Shown: positions 7,625 through 14,923, counted from the first letter of the stretch. The stretch is DNA of 17,417 nt from CAZADH01 sp964483805 (GCA_964483805.1 CAZADH010000120.1:1-17417), one strand, 5' to 3'. Numbers and translations: made by a program. Notes: generated by a model not told the origin, from the sequence alone.

Positions 7625-8347
7625 GACTTTGACCTCCGCTAACTCGTGCAGTTGTTGGGACGCGGTCACGTCAACCGCATGCGTATTCAAGAAAACACGC
7701 TTCAGCCACACCGCAAATGCGCGGCGCAAGCTCGTTTGCTCTTCGGTGTGCAACCAGACGAGGAGCCGTTCGATCAGGTGGAGGACAGTTGTCTCGTCAC
7801 GCGAATGCTCGAACTGAAACAGGACGGCAACCAGGTTACGAAGAGGCTCGAGATCGGTTTCAGTATAAGCCGACTCGTCGATGACCAGATGCGAGACCCG
7901 CGGCCGATAGCGGTCGAGCCCGGCAGGCATTGCGCCCACGAGTTCCCCGACGTCGCAGGGGCTCTTCCAGGGCTCGTTGCCGTTGTACAGAACGATCGGC
8001 AGAATGGGTGGCAACTTGCGGCCAGGCTGCAACTCATTGCGGGCGACGAGGTCCTGCCACAGCAATGAAATGTATGACATCATCCGCAGCGCCATGAACG
8101 GATCGTCGGACGACTGAAACTCGATCAGAATATAGATGTAGAGCCAGTTATCGTGCCAGCGCACCCGCCAGACGATGTCGTTGGTGCGCTTGTGCAGCTT
8201 CTCGGAAATGAACGACGTCGGCTGCTTCTCGAGCGTATTGAAATCGAGTTCTTCCACCCAAGGTTCGCGGACAAAACCGCGCAGCAAATCTCGCACCATC
8301 TCGGGGTGCGAAAACAGCAGTTTGTAGCCTTCGTCGTGGGCGGTCAT
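7370..8347 (-). CDS. Rpn-family PD-(D/E)XK nuclease (formerly 'putative transposase')
   Basis: A 325-residue member of the Rpn/transposase_31 family. Family knowledge: these are DNA endonucleases, first described as recombination-promoting nucleases and later linked to phage defence. The N-terminus MTAHDEGYKLLFSHPE and the catalytic region are typical. Asp57 (in NDIVW), Glu76 and Gln78 (in LIEFQSSDDP) form the D...ExQ core. A low-complexity Glu/Gly/Lys/Ala linker (257-289) joins the nuclease to a small C-terminal helix-turn-helix-like segment (GLSVGEIARFVGIDEGKVRQ). The ATG at 8347 is preferred; a GTG one codon earlier is possible. No strong ribosome binding site is visible. It lies 93 bases after higA in the same direction, so the three genes may be cotranscribed. 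It is not part of a recognisable transposon: no terminal repeats flank it. Confidence 0.87.
   Translation of the reverse strand: MTAHDEGYKLLFSHPEMVRDLLRGFVREPWVEELDFNTLEKQPTSFISEKLHKRTNDIVWRVRWHDNWLYIYILIEFQSSDDPFMALRMMSYISLLWQDLVARNELQPGRKLPPILPIVLYNGNEPWKSPCDVGELVGAMPAGLDRYRPRVSHLVIDESAYTETDLEPLRNLVAVLFQFEHSRDETTVLHLIERLLVWLHTEEQTSLRRAFAVWLKRVFLNTHAVDVTASQQLHELAEVKVMLVENLKQSIARRIAEGEAKGKAEGEAKGKAEGKAEGKAEGEAKGKAEEQKSIVRRMHGLGLSVGEIARFVGIDEGKVRQLIES
7481..7579 (-). repeat. In-frame tandem repeat of 12-bp units in the rpn gene
   Basis: About eight imperfect copies of a 12-bp unit (GCCCTCGGCCTT on the plus strand, with variants such as GCCCTTGGCCTC). It encodes alternating (E/K)-(G/A) dipeptides: EGEAKGKA, EGEAKGKA, EGKA, EGKA, EGEAKGKA. 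The underlying period is six bases, so slippage changes length by whole dipeptides and never shifts frame. It forms a charged flexible linker in the protein. Confidence 0.85.
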
Positions 8348-8440
8348 CACCGATAAGTTTAGCCGAGCGGAATGGGCAGGTCAAACCCTTCGCCGGTCAG
8401 TGTCACGGTCAAGCGCGGCACAAACCCGGAGAATTGTCGC

Positions 8441-8854
8441 TCAAACGAACACAGCCGCCGAGACGTGAAAGAACTCGGCGAGACGACGAATCTGTCGCAG
8501 GTTCAGCTCGCGATCGCCGGCCAGAACCGCCGAAACCACGCTCTGACCGCCAAGGATCTCAGCGAGGTCCGCCTGCCTCAGCCCGTGCTCATTCATGAGC
8601 AAGCGCAGGCAATCTACTCCGGAAGCCTTCGGCAGGTCGCAGTGCGTGTCCTCGTATTCCTTGATGAAGCCGCCCACGGCATGAAGAAGTTCTGCCAACG
8701 GGTGTTTCTCGTCGCTGCCCACGGTGTCGATCAAGTCGTTCATGACGGCGACGGCTCGCGAGTATTCCCGCGCCGACCTGATCGGGTGCAGAGGGATGTG
8801 TTTTCGCAGATGAGTCCAGGCCGAGGTGATTTCTTTCCGTGCCGTAGCGTTCAT
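8441..8854 (-). CDS. higA: HigA-type antitoxin, XRE helix-turn-helix
   Basis: The antitoxin of a toxin-first type II pair; it binds and neutralises HigB and represses its own operon. The 137-residue product has an N-terminal region typical of longer HigA proteins and a C-terminal XRE-like helix-turn-helix (about 80-133), with HGLRQADLAEILGGQSVVSA as the recognisable core and the usual family ending FHVSAAVFV. Two starts are possible. The ATG at 8854 overlaps the toxin stop as ATGA and lies ten bases from AAGGGGG (8865-8871). The ATG at 8863, three codons longer, is very close to that same site. I chose 8854 for the coupled overlap, but both fit. N-terminal residues HLRKHIPLHPIRSAREY agree with the family. 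Confidence in the family is high, in the exact start moderate. Confidence 0.88.
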   Translation of the reverse strand: MNATARKEITSAWTHLRKHIPLHPIRSAREYSRAVAVMNDLIDTVGSDEKHPLAELLHAVGGFIKEYEDTHCDLPKASGVDCLRLLMNEHGLRQADLAEILGGQSVVSAVLAGDRELNLRQIRRLAEFFHVSAAVFV

Positions 8855-9138
8855 CGTTTCCATGCCCCCTTGTCATACTCAGCGTGCGTCAACACGTGCC
8901 GGATGTAGACCCGCCCGACATTGAAATGAATCGCAGCAATCAGCCGGAACCGATTGCCTGCGATGTTGAAGACATGCAGCCCCGACACGACATCGACCGA
9001 GTTGAATGCCTTACGCAACTCGGCCATGTTGGCAAACCGAGTGCGGGTGATGATCCGATACCAGGCGGTCAGTGGTTCAGCGCTGTCTGCATGCCGCGCC
9101 ACGAACGCCTGGATCGCCTTTTTTGAGATCACATGCAC
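8851..9138 (-). CDS. higB: HigB-type toxin, ribosome-dependent mRNA interferase
   Basis: A 95-residue protein of the HigB_toxin family (RelE-like fold), which cleaves mRNA on the ribosome. The characteristic motifs are all present: MHVISKKAIQAF at the start, AEPLTAWYRI (20-29), FNIAGNRFRLI (57-67) and VYIRHVLTHAEYDKG (77-91). The start is a GTG at 9138; the family's conserved MHVISKK N-terminus supports it over a GTG two codons later. No in-frame ATG is available. It precedes and overlaps higA, the normal order for this family. The predicted transcription start falls almost on the GTG, so the message may be leaderless. Nothing is truncated and the toxin looks functional. Confidence 0.92.
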   Translation of the reverse strand: MHVISKKAIQAFVARHADSAEPLTAWYRIITRTRFANMAELRKAFNSVDVVSGLHVFNIAGNRFRLIAAIHFNVGRVYIRHVLTHAEYDKGAWKR

Positions 9139-9144
9139 AACACC

Positions 9145-9173
9145 ATGTTATCGCAAAATGCGATAACGCGCAA
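9145..9173 (-). promoter_or_regulatory. higBA promoter with palindromic operator
   Basis: On the minus strand, TTGCGC (9168-9173) and TAACAT (9145-9150) form -35 and -10 boxes with the ideal 17-base spacer. A perfect inverted repeat, arms GTTATCGCA (9147-9155) and TGCGATAAC (9159-9167) around AAA, fills that spacer and runs into the -10. This is the arrangement expected for autorepression by HigA. Transcription would start near 9138, at the toxin's start codon. Confidence 0.68.
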
Positions 9174-9241
9174 TCGAAATGCCTTTGTCTGAGGCAGCGC
9201 CAGCCGATCGCGATCAGCCCTGCGGTCGAGCGCGATCAAAT

Positions 9242-9298
9242 GCGAATGATTTATTCGCCAATGACGCCGATGCGCGACCCTGTCCGGAGCACGGGTCG
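9242..9298 (-). other. Two short inverted repeats between the FN3/RCC1 gene and higB
   Basis: CGACCC (9275-9280) with GGGTCG (9293-9298), and GCGAAT (9242-9247) with ATTCGC (9253-9258). Both lie downstream of the exported-protein gene (stop at 9393) and upstream of the higBA promoter. The second is followed on the minus strand by ATTTG. Together they may terminate the long upstream transcript, but stems of six base pairs are weak evidence. I see nothing else in the 9174-9392 stretch. Confidence 0.25.
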
Positions 9299-9392
9299 TG
9301 GCACACGAAACACCCATCACCAGTCGTCAAGCGTGGTCAACACGACACATACTGGGCACAACGGGCGTCTCGTGCCGCTCGCGGCTGTCCCC

Positions 9393-12300
9393 TCACCAAC
9401 CGGCGATAGGGGTCAACGAGCCGTCGATCTCACGCGTCCACACCGTGCCATCGTTCTTGATCGCCAGATACAGACTCAGATCCAAGATCCCGGCGCTCAC
9501 TCGCGTCGGTTCCCCGCTCGTTGCCCACTGCCAATATTCACCGTTATCCCCAAGCAAGGCCCACACGCCCTGTTCGGTACTGAAAAGGCGTTTCGGTAGG
9601 GGAACCTTTGTTGTCTTGGCCACGGGCACACTGGAACCGCCGGGTCCGCCCACACCGCCCCACACATACACTGTTCCGTCACTCTGCACCGCCGTCACAA
9701 CCGCTACCCGGGGTCCTCCGTTGTACTGTACCACCATCGGGCAAGCGGCCACCATTTCGCCAAAGGGAAGATCCGCTATCATCGCCGGCGTGCCGTGACT
9801 CGTCGTCGTTCCGTCGCCAAGTTGCCCATTGTCATTCACACCCCAGGCCCAAACCGTTCCGTTTCTCTTCACCGCCACTGAAAACCCCGCCCCCGGCAAG
9901 AGGTTCTTCACGCCCGAAAGCCCCTGAACCAAGACAGGAGTGCGTCCGTCACCGCCACTCATGATCGCAGCGGCGGTGCCGTCGGGTCGAACTATCCCCA
10001 CTTGTCCCGAAGGCAGATCGGAGTTGAACACAACCCCAGACGCGGGGGGCAGGGTGTAGCCCTCGAGGTCACACGTTTTCCACACTCCATCAGCCTGTTG
10101 AACCGCAAGAGCCTGCCCCCAAGCGCTCAGAGACGCTATTGGTCCCAGGTTCGGCACCTGTGCAAGTGTCACCTGACTAACAGTCGAACTTGCCCCGGGC
10201 AACGGAAGGTGCCATCCTGTTGCCCACACAGAGCCATCTTCTTTCAGAACGGCGCTGGCCATATAACCCGACATGCACGCAATGTTGCGCAACGCCGGCA
10301 GCGATTGGGTGACAAGAATGTTGTCGCTCGACACCCTCGTCAGATTCGCCGCATCCTTGCATCGAATCTGGTAATGGAACGTCGACTGCGGCGGCAGCCC
10401 AGAGATGAACACCGAGTGACGCATCGTCTTGGTCGTCGAGACCGTCGTCGTCACACCGTATGCGGTCGTCTCACCCCAGCGAATGAAGTGATCCGCCGGC
10501 TCGTTCGTGTCCCAGGTGATGGTCGCCCAGGTGGCCGTAACGCTGGCAACCACGTTGCTGATGACCGGCGGCGTCTCGTCGGGCATGGTCACGTTGCGGG
10601 TCGTGCTGACGGCCTCATTGTTATTGGCGTCGATCGACGACACGAAGTAAGTGTAGGTGCGGCCGCCGGTCAGGCCGTTGATCGTCACCGAGTGATTCCG
10701 CAGCGCCGTCCGGTCGAGAGGGGTCGTAAATACGGTGTAGGATCCGACATCGTCGTAGTACCCGTATTTCACCTGCGACGTCGCATCTTTGTCGGTCGTC
10801 CAGGTGACGACCAGGGTCGTCTCGCCCTGGGCGGTGCCGGTAACACCCGAGATGACGACCGGAGCTTCGGGGGTCTTCGAGGTGACCAACGAAGTGATCG
10901 GCGAGCGCGCGGTGAGGTCGCCGGCGTTGGTCGAGACGGCGCGCAGGTAGTAACCGGTGCTGGGGCGCAAGTTGGCGATGGTCACCGAGTGGGTCTTGCC
11001 CAGCACCGAGTCGTTCACGGTCGCGGACCCCAACGCGTCGGTCAGGCCGTATTCGATCTGGGCGCTGGTGTCTTGATCGGTGGTCCAGTTCACGGTCACC
11101 ATATTGTCGGTGTATGACGCGATCGACAGACTGACGATCTGCGGCGGCGCCCCGGCCGACGGGGTGCCGGTGGCCGCAGTGGTCACCAGCGGCAGCAACG
11201 AGCCGCGCACCTCGCCGGTGTCGGGGTCGATGCGGTAGTGGCGCGTCGCCTGGTTGGCGGCATCACGCACGGCGGCGAGCAGATACTTGCTGCCGTCGTA
11301 TTGGATTGTCAATACGGCCGGGGTCTGCTCAGCCGAGGTGCCGCGCAGCTCCTGAAAGTATCGCGCCCAGGTCAGGCCCTCGGCGACGCCGTCGGCGTCG
11401 GAGAAAGTGTGAGCGTTGCCGGTGCCGTTCCAGCGGAACAACACCGGGCAACCGAGATCGACATTGGTGCCGCCGACGACGACCGACCGATCGGACATGA
11501 CCAGCATCGCTTTGCACTGACCGCGATTGCGCACGTAGGCCTGGCGCTCGCCGTTCGTGGCATTGAGTTTGGCGATGGCGAACGGGAACAGCGAAGTGTG
11601 CCCGCACGAAACATACCCGAAACCGTCGAGCCCCTGACGCAGCACGTCCTTGAACACGAATTCGGTGATCGGCAGGCTCCACAGATCGCCCTGCGTGTAC
11701 ATCTGCGCCGGCGTCGTGTTCCAGGTGGCAGCACCGGTTCCGTTCAGTTGCGCACCGCTGTTGGCGATGGCCAGCGAGACCATGTTGGTCAGACGGGGTG
11801 CGAAGGCGTTGACGACACCCTTTTCGGCATCGTCGAAGGCGGTCGCGGCCCGTCGGTCGAGACCGTTGACGACCCCGGCCACGGTGTCGGTCAGGTTGTT
11901 GGGCGCTGCCTGCAATAGTTGCGGCGAGTTCATGATCTTCTCGAGCACGTGCGCGGTAAGGTCGCTCTTCAGTGCAGAGCCGTTCGGGTTGACGGTCACG
12001 ACGTTGTTGCCGGCCGTCAGATCTTTGGCGCCGTGAAAGTCGGTGAACCCCATCACCGTGCCGTTTTCGAGCTGCACGCGCCCGATCGTCGGCACCGCTT
12101 CGACGTTGTCGAACACGGCCGCGGCCGTGCCGTCGGCACCGACATCGACGGTCTTGGTGATGCTCGCAACGACCTGTGCATTCGGACCGGGTTTGATGCC
12201 CTGCAGCACAAACGTGACCCGCGTCGCCGCTTTCTTCGAACCGCGCACCGTCCACCGCACATCGGGCTGCGTGCCGCCGTCGACCTGCACGGCGAAGCGC

Positions 12301-12452
12301 ACCGAGGCCGGCCCGGACTGCGCCGGCACGACACCGACCGTTTGCGCGACCGCGCCCGCGCCGGCATCAGGCGTGCCGATGCCGCATCCCCAGGTCGAAA
12401 TGATGGCAGCGAACAGTGCAACGACAACGAGGTCAAGAGTAGTGCGACGCAT
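9393..12452 (-). CDS. Exported FN3 / RCC1-like repeat protein, putative surface protein
   Basis: A 1019-residue exported protein. The N-terminus MRRTTLDLVVVALFAAIIS is a signal sequence ending in TWGC, a possible but atypical lipoprotein box. Residues to about 430 form an unassigned region. Three fibronectin-III-like modules follow (about 436-523, 530-623, 629-715), each with the VTVNWTTDQDTSAQIEYG / THSVTI / YYLRAVS pattern seen also in purple acid phosphatase N-domains. The C-terminal part (about 720-1015) has RCC1-like blades: GSVWATGW, GTVWAWGVNDNGQLGDGT, GTVYVWGG and GTVWTRE. Such proteins are usually adhesins or cell-surface binding proteins; no enzymatic motif is visible. The ATG at 12452 was chosen for GGAGG seven bases upstream and for the signal sequence; an upstream in-frame start at 12527 would precede that ideal site. 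It is probably monocistronic: a terminator lies before it and higBA has its own promoter. Confidence 0.83.
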   Translation of the reverse strand: MRRTTLDLVVVALFAAIISTWGCGIGTPDAGAGAVAQTVGVVPAQSGPASVRFAVQVDGGTQPDVRWTVRGSKKAATRVTFVLQGIKPGPNAQVVASITKTVDVGADGTAAAVFDNVEAVPTIGRVQLENGTVMGFTDFHGAKDLTAGNNVVTVNPNGSALKSDLTAHVLEKIMNSPQLLQAAPNNLTDTVAGVVNGLDRRAATAFDDAEKGVVNAFAPRLTNMVSLAIANSGAQLNGTGAATWNTTPAQMYTQGDLWSLPITEFVFKDVLRQGLDGFGYVSCGHTSLFPFAIAKLNATNGERQAYVRNRGQCKAMLVMSDRSVVVGGTNVDLGCPVLFRWNGTGNAHTFSDADGVAEGLTWARYFQELRGTSAEQTPAVLTIQYDGSKYLLAAVRDAANQATRHYRIDPDTGEVRGSLLPLVTTAATGTPSAGAPPQIVSLSIASYTDNMVTVNWTTDQDTSAQIEYGLTDALGSATVNDSVLGKTHSVTIANLRPSTGYYLRAVSTNAGDLTARSPITSLVTSKTPEAPVVISGVTGTAQGETTLVVTWTTDKDATSQVKYGYYDDVGSYTVFTTPLDRTALRNHSVTINGLTGGRTYTYFVSSIDANNNEAVSTTRNVTMPDETPPVISNVVASVTATWATITWDTNEPADHFIRWGETTAYGVTTTVSTTKTMRHSVFISGLPPQSTFHYQIRCKDAANLTRVSSDNILVTQSLPALRNIACMSGYMASAVLKEDGSVWATGWHLPLPGASSTVSQVTLAQVPNLGPIASLSAWGQALAVQQADGVWKTCDLEGYTLPPASGVVFNSDLPSGQVGIVRPDGTAAAIMSGGDGRTPVLVQGLSGVKNLLPGAGFSVAVKRNGTVWAWGVNDNGQLGDGTTTSHGTPAMIADLPFGEMVAACPMVVQYNGGPRVAVVTAVQSDGTVYVWGGVGGPGGSSVPVAKTTKVPLPKRLFSTEQGVWALLGDNGEYWQWATSGEPTRVSAGILDLSLYLAIKNDGTVWTREIDGSLTPIAGW

Positions 12453-12525
12453 CGAGGATCCTCCCAGATATGAAGACAATGTGCAGATGTAAACCAACAT
12501 GCCGTAAGTTCTGGCAGCAAGCGAC

Positions 12526-12553
12526 ACGGTACCATATCGGGGGGGCCTGTCAA
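12526..12553 (-). promoter_or_regulatory. Candidate promoter of the FN3/RCC1 gene with a C7 tract in the spacer
   Basis: A perfect -35, TTGACA (12548-12553), is followed after 16 bases by TACCGT (12526-12531), preceded by TG as an extended -10. The spacer contains seven consecutive C (12539-12545). Transcription would start near 12519, leaving a leader of about 67 bases before the ATG. The -10 itself is weak (three of six). The rest of the 12453-12767 gap holds the pilus operon terminator and nothing else I recognise. Confidence 0.45.
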
Positions 12554-12693
12554 TGCGGACTTGTGTGATATTGTCGTACCCTGCCGAAGGGTCTCGATTG
12601 CGCGTTGCCTGCGACCCAAACGGACAATTCCGGTGGTCACGTTGGCAGCATCACCTGAAAGATATGCGAGCGCAGGCTCCGACCCGCGCCCAA

Positions 12694-12724
12694 GAAAAAA
12701 CCCCGGGCCGTTGCCGGCCCGGGG
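12694..12724 (-). terminator. Rho-independent terminator of the pil operon
   Basis: A perfect 10-bp GC stem, CCCCGGGCCG (12701-12710) and CGGCCCGGGG (12715-12724), with loop TTGC. On the minus strand it is followed by TTTTTTC (12700-12694). It lies 43 bases after the pilQ stop codon and cleanly ends the operon. Confidence 0.93.
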
Positions 12725-12767
12725 CGGTGGTTTTGCGAACGATCAGACGGAGGTCGTCGAACCTCTC

Positions 12768-14144
12768 TTAGAACCCGGTGTCGAATGCGGTGTCGAGGCC
12801 ATCGCCGGCATTGCCCTGCGGTTGTTTCGCGGGCTCTGCAGCCGGCGCCGGCTCGCTGGCTTCGGAGCTCAAGGCGGTCGGCGCGGCCGACTCGATGGTC
12901 TGAGCAATGATGTGCGGGGTGACGAGAATGATCAGTTCTTTGGACTCGCCAGTTTTACCGCGATTGCTGAACAACGACTTCACGATCGGAATGTTGCCCA
13001 ACAGCGGGATCTTCTGGTTCGAGTTGGTTTCGGTCTCGCTGATCAGACCGCCGATGAGGATCTCTTCGCCATCGCGGACGCGCACCGTGGTCTTGGCCGA
13101 CCGGGTAACGATGGTCGGATAGTTCGGGCGGTCGAACTTGGCGAACGACACCTCGGGCTCGACGTCGACAGTGATGTAACCGTCGTCGTTGATGCGCGGC
13201 GTGATCTTGAGCTGAATACCGGTGTCTTTTTCCTTCGGGGGCTGGTCGGGACCGCCGCTATACACGATCTTTTCACCAACGATGATGTTGGCTTGCTGAC
13301 CGTTCATGGCCGACACCTTCGGATTCGAGAGAATCTTGGTGTCACTGCGGGTCTCGAGAGCCGACAGGGTCGCCTGGAAGACCAGGTTGCCCCGGTAGAA
13401 GTCGCCCAGACCGAACAGGCGGCCTTGCGGCGACTGCCAGTTCTGATACGAGCCGGCGTTCGGGTTGGCGGCAAACAGTTCACGCGACGAGAGCACCTGG
13501 CCCTTGCCGTTGTCCGCGCCGGCCTGACCGACGCCCCACTGCCAGTCGAAACCGATGTTCTTGCTGGCGTTGGTGTTCACTTCCACGATCTTGCTTTCGA
13601 TCATGACCTGGTGAACCGGCGTGTCGATGGTCTCGATCAACTTCTTAACCTCATCGAGCATGTCTTTGGTTCCCGACACGATGACCGCGTTGATGCGATC
13701 GTCGGTGGCCACCTTGACATCCTTTTTGATGGTCTGGGTGATGATCTTGCTGACGTCTTCAGCCTTGGCGTACTGCAGACGTTTGGTGATCGTCAAACCC
13801 TTGTCGAAGCTCTCGGAGATCTTACGCTCGTCAGCCACGATCCAGGTATTGCCGATCTTGCGCACCGCGAAGCCGTTCGTCTTGGCGATGAGGTTCATGG
13901 CCTCTTCGTAGTAGACGTCGCTGAGCTTCACGGTCACGTTGCCGGAAACGCTCTTCTCCGCAATGATGTTGGTTCCGGACCGCTGCGCAATGACCTTCAG
14001 CAGATCGCGGATGTTCGCATCACGGAAGTCGAGAGAGATGTTGTCCTCGGCTCGCACTGCATGGGAACCCAGCAGTACGAGAAGGACGGCCATGAGGAGC
14101 GCCACTGTCTGGCGCCTGATCGGTTTGAGGCCCTGGGTAATCAT
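12768..14144 (-). CDS. pilQ: Type IV pilus secretin, short PilQ-like form
   Basis: Forms the outer-membrane pore through which the pilus passes. A signal peptide ends near residue 32 (AVRA|ED). An STN/N0-like domain follows (about 36-104), then an N1-type secretin_N domain (about 118-175, YAKAEDVSKIITQTIK...INAVIVSGT), then the C-terminal secretin domain (about 240-415). Hallmarks in it are SNPKVSAMNGQQANIIVG, a DGEEILIGGL stretch, IPLLGNIPIVKSLF (379-392) and ELIILVTPHII. An Ala/Pro/Glu-rich tail (416-458) follows. At 458 residues it is much shorter than the roughly 700-900 of well-studied PilQ proteins: AMIN domains and extra N domains are missing. The ATG overlaps the preceding stop as ATGA, with GGAGG nine bases upstream. 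As last gene of pilMNOP it is called pilQ; a related secretin of a type II system is less likely from context. Confidence 0.9.
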   Translation of the reverse strand: MITQGLKPIRRQTVALLMAVLLVLLGSHAVRAEDNISLDFRDANIRDLLKVIAQRSGTNIIAEKSVSGNVTVKLSDVYYEEAMNLIAKTNGFAVRKIGNTWIVADERKISESFDKGLTITKRLQYAKAEDVSKIITQTIKKDVKVATDDRINAVIVSGTKDMLDEVKKLIETIDTPVHQVMIESKIVEVNTNASKNIGFDWQWGVGQAGADNGKGQVLSSRELFAANPNAGSYQNWQSPQGRLFGLGDFYRGNLVFQATLSALETRSDTKILSNPKVSAMNGQQANIIVGEKIVYSGGPDQPPKEKDTGIQLKITPRINDDGYITVDVEPEVSFAKFDRPNYPTIVTRSAKTTVRVRDGEEILIGGLISETETNSNQKIPLLGNIPIVKSLFSNRGKTGESKELIILVTPHIIAQTIESAAPTALSSEASEPAPAAEPAKQPQGNAGDGLDTAFDTGF

Positions 14145-14863
14145 TCGCTACCACCTCCGACGTTGAATGACCGTCTGATCTTTTCCCGGTTCGAATAAAT
14201 GACGATCTTGTCAGGCAATATATCGACCACTTTGAACTTTCCATCCACTGTGTCGTTCTTCTTGAGCGTCAAAAACTTGTTCTCGAAGTTCACGATCGCC
14301 AGTCGGTCCGAGTCATTGCCGCAGATGCCCTGGATCTGCATCTTGATCGGCGGGGGCGGCGGCGGAGGCGGCGGCTGATTGCTGCCGACCTTCACCGGCG
14401 TCGGCATCGGCGGCGGCGCCACCTTCTTGACCACGAGTGGTTTGAACGGGTCTTTGCTCGGGTTCTGCGGCGAGAACTGGGCCGAAGCAAACACCTTGTC
14501 GAGCTTCTCTTCGAGCGACAGGGTCGGCTCACCGGCATCGGCCGGGCTGCCCGAACCGGCGGCCAGATCGGAACCGCCACCGAGGTCACCGCCACCGCTC
14601 CCGGCCTCACCCGACGCGGTCTCGGCCGGGTTGGCCTCACCGCCGGCGCTCGCGCTGCCTTCACTGCCACCGCTCTCACCACTACCCTCGCTGCCTTCAC
14701 CACTGGCGGAGGCAGAGCCACTGCCGCCACCGGGCAACGAGAAATCGGTATCTTCGGCCAGACCCTGGCGACAGCACAGCAACATCAGGGTCAATCCCAG
14801 GATGCACCACCAAACCCAGAACCACTCGCGGTTCTGGCGGTTCATCACCACCAACTTTGGCAT
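14141..14863 (-). CDS. pilP: PilP-like pilus assembly protein, copy 2
   Basis: A 240-residue periplasmic protein expected to link the PilN/PilO inner-membrane complex to the secretin. A membrane segment or signal sequence spans about 15-31 (FWVWWCILGLTLMLLCC), followed by GLA|ED, a possible cleavage site. An acidic Gly/Ser/Ala-rich linker (about 41-112) follows, then KLDKVFASAQFSPQNPSKDPFKPL (split motif 120-143), a run of nine prolines (164-172) and the compact PilP beta-domain (about 174-235: GICGNDSDRLAIV...NREKIRRSF). It is about two-thirds identical by eye to copy 1 in that domain. The ATG at 14863 has AAGGAGGT (14871-14878) at seven bases. A second in-frame ATG at 14908 also has a near-perfect site, so a 255-residue form is possible. 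Cotranscribed; four-base overlap with pilQ. Confidence 0.83.
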   Translation of the reverse strand: MPKLVVMNRQNREWFWVWWCILGLTLMLLCCRQGLAEDTDFSLPGGGSGSASASGEGSEGSGESGGSEGSASAGGEANPAETASGEAGSGGGDLGGGSDLAAGSGSPADAGEPTLSLEEKLDKVFASAQFSPQNPSKDPFKPLVVKKVAPPPMPTPVKVGSNQPPPPPPPPPIKMQIQGICGNDSDRLAIVNFENKFLTLKKNDTVDGKFKVVDILPDKIVIYSNREKIRRSFNVGGGSE

Positions 14864-14905
14864 GAGTGCCACCTCCTTCTGGCCGGAGCCACGACGGACG
14901 AAAAT

Positions 14906-14923
14906 CATCTGGGGTCACCTCCC
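14906..14923 (-). promoter_or_regulatory. Alternative upstream start and ribosome binding site for PilP-like copy 2
   Basis: The ATG at 14906-14908 is in frame with the copy 2 gene and preceded by GGGAGGTG (14916-14923) at seven bases. It would add MIFVRRGSGQKEVAL before the start at 14863, which has its own equally good site. Two near-ideal initiation sites 45 bases apart are thus present on one message. Confidence 0.5.

Noticed and set aside
6242..7642. Plus-strand open frame with a LALG repeat across aroC and rpn
   Set aside because: The repeat is the antisense reading of the Rpn linker tract and the frame spans two real genes on the other strand.
7370..8347. Annotating the Rpn gene as an active transposon
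   Set aside because: No terminal inverted repeats or target duplication seen; the family is a nuclease despite its old transposase label.
8378..8476. Open reading FERQFSGFVPRLTVTLTGEG... in the higA-rpn gap, resembling the end of a gene
   Set aside because: It has no usable start, overlaps the end of higA in another frame and is under 50 codons; it could be a remnant but I cannot support it.
9208..9217. Palindrome GATCGCGATC upstream of higB
   Set aside because: Isolated 10-bp palindrome in GC-rich DNA, no second copy near a promoter and no link to the higBA operator sequence.
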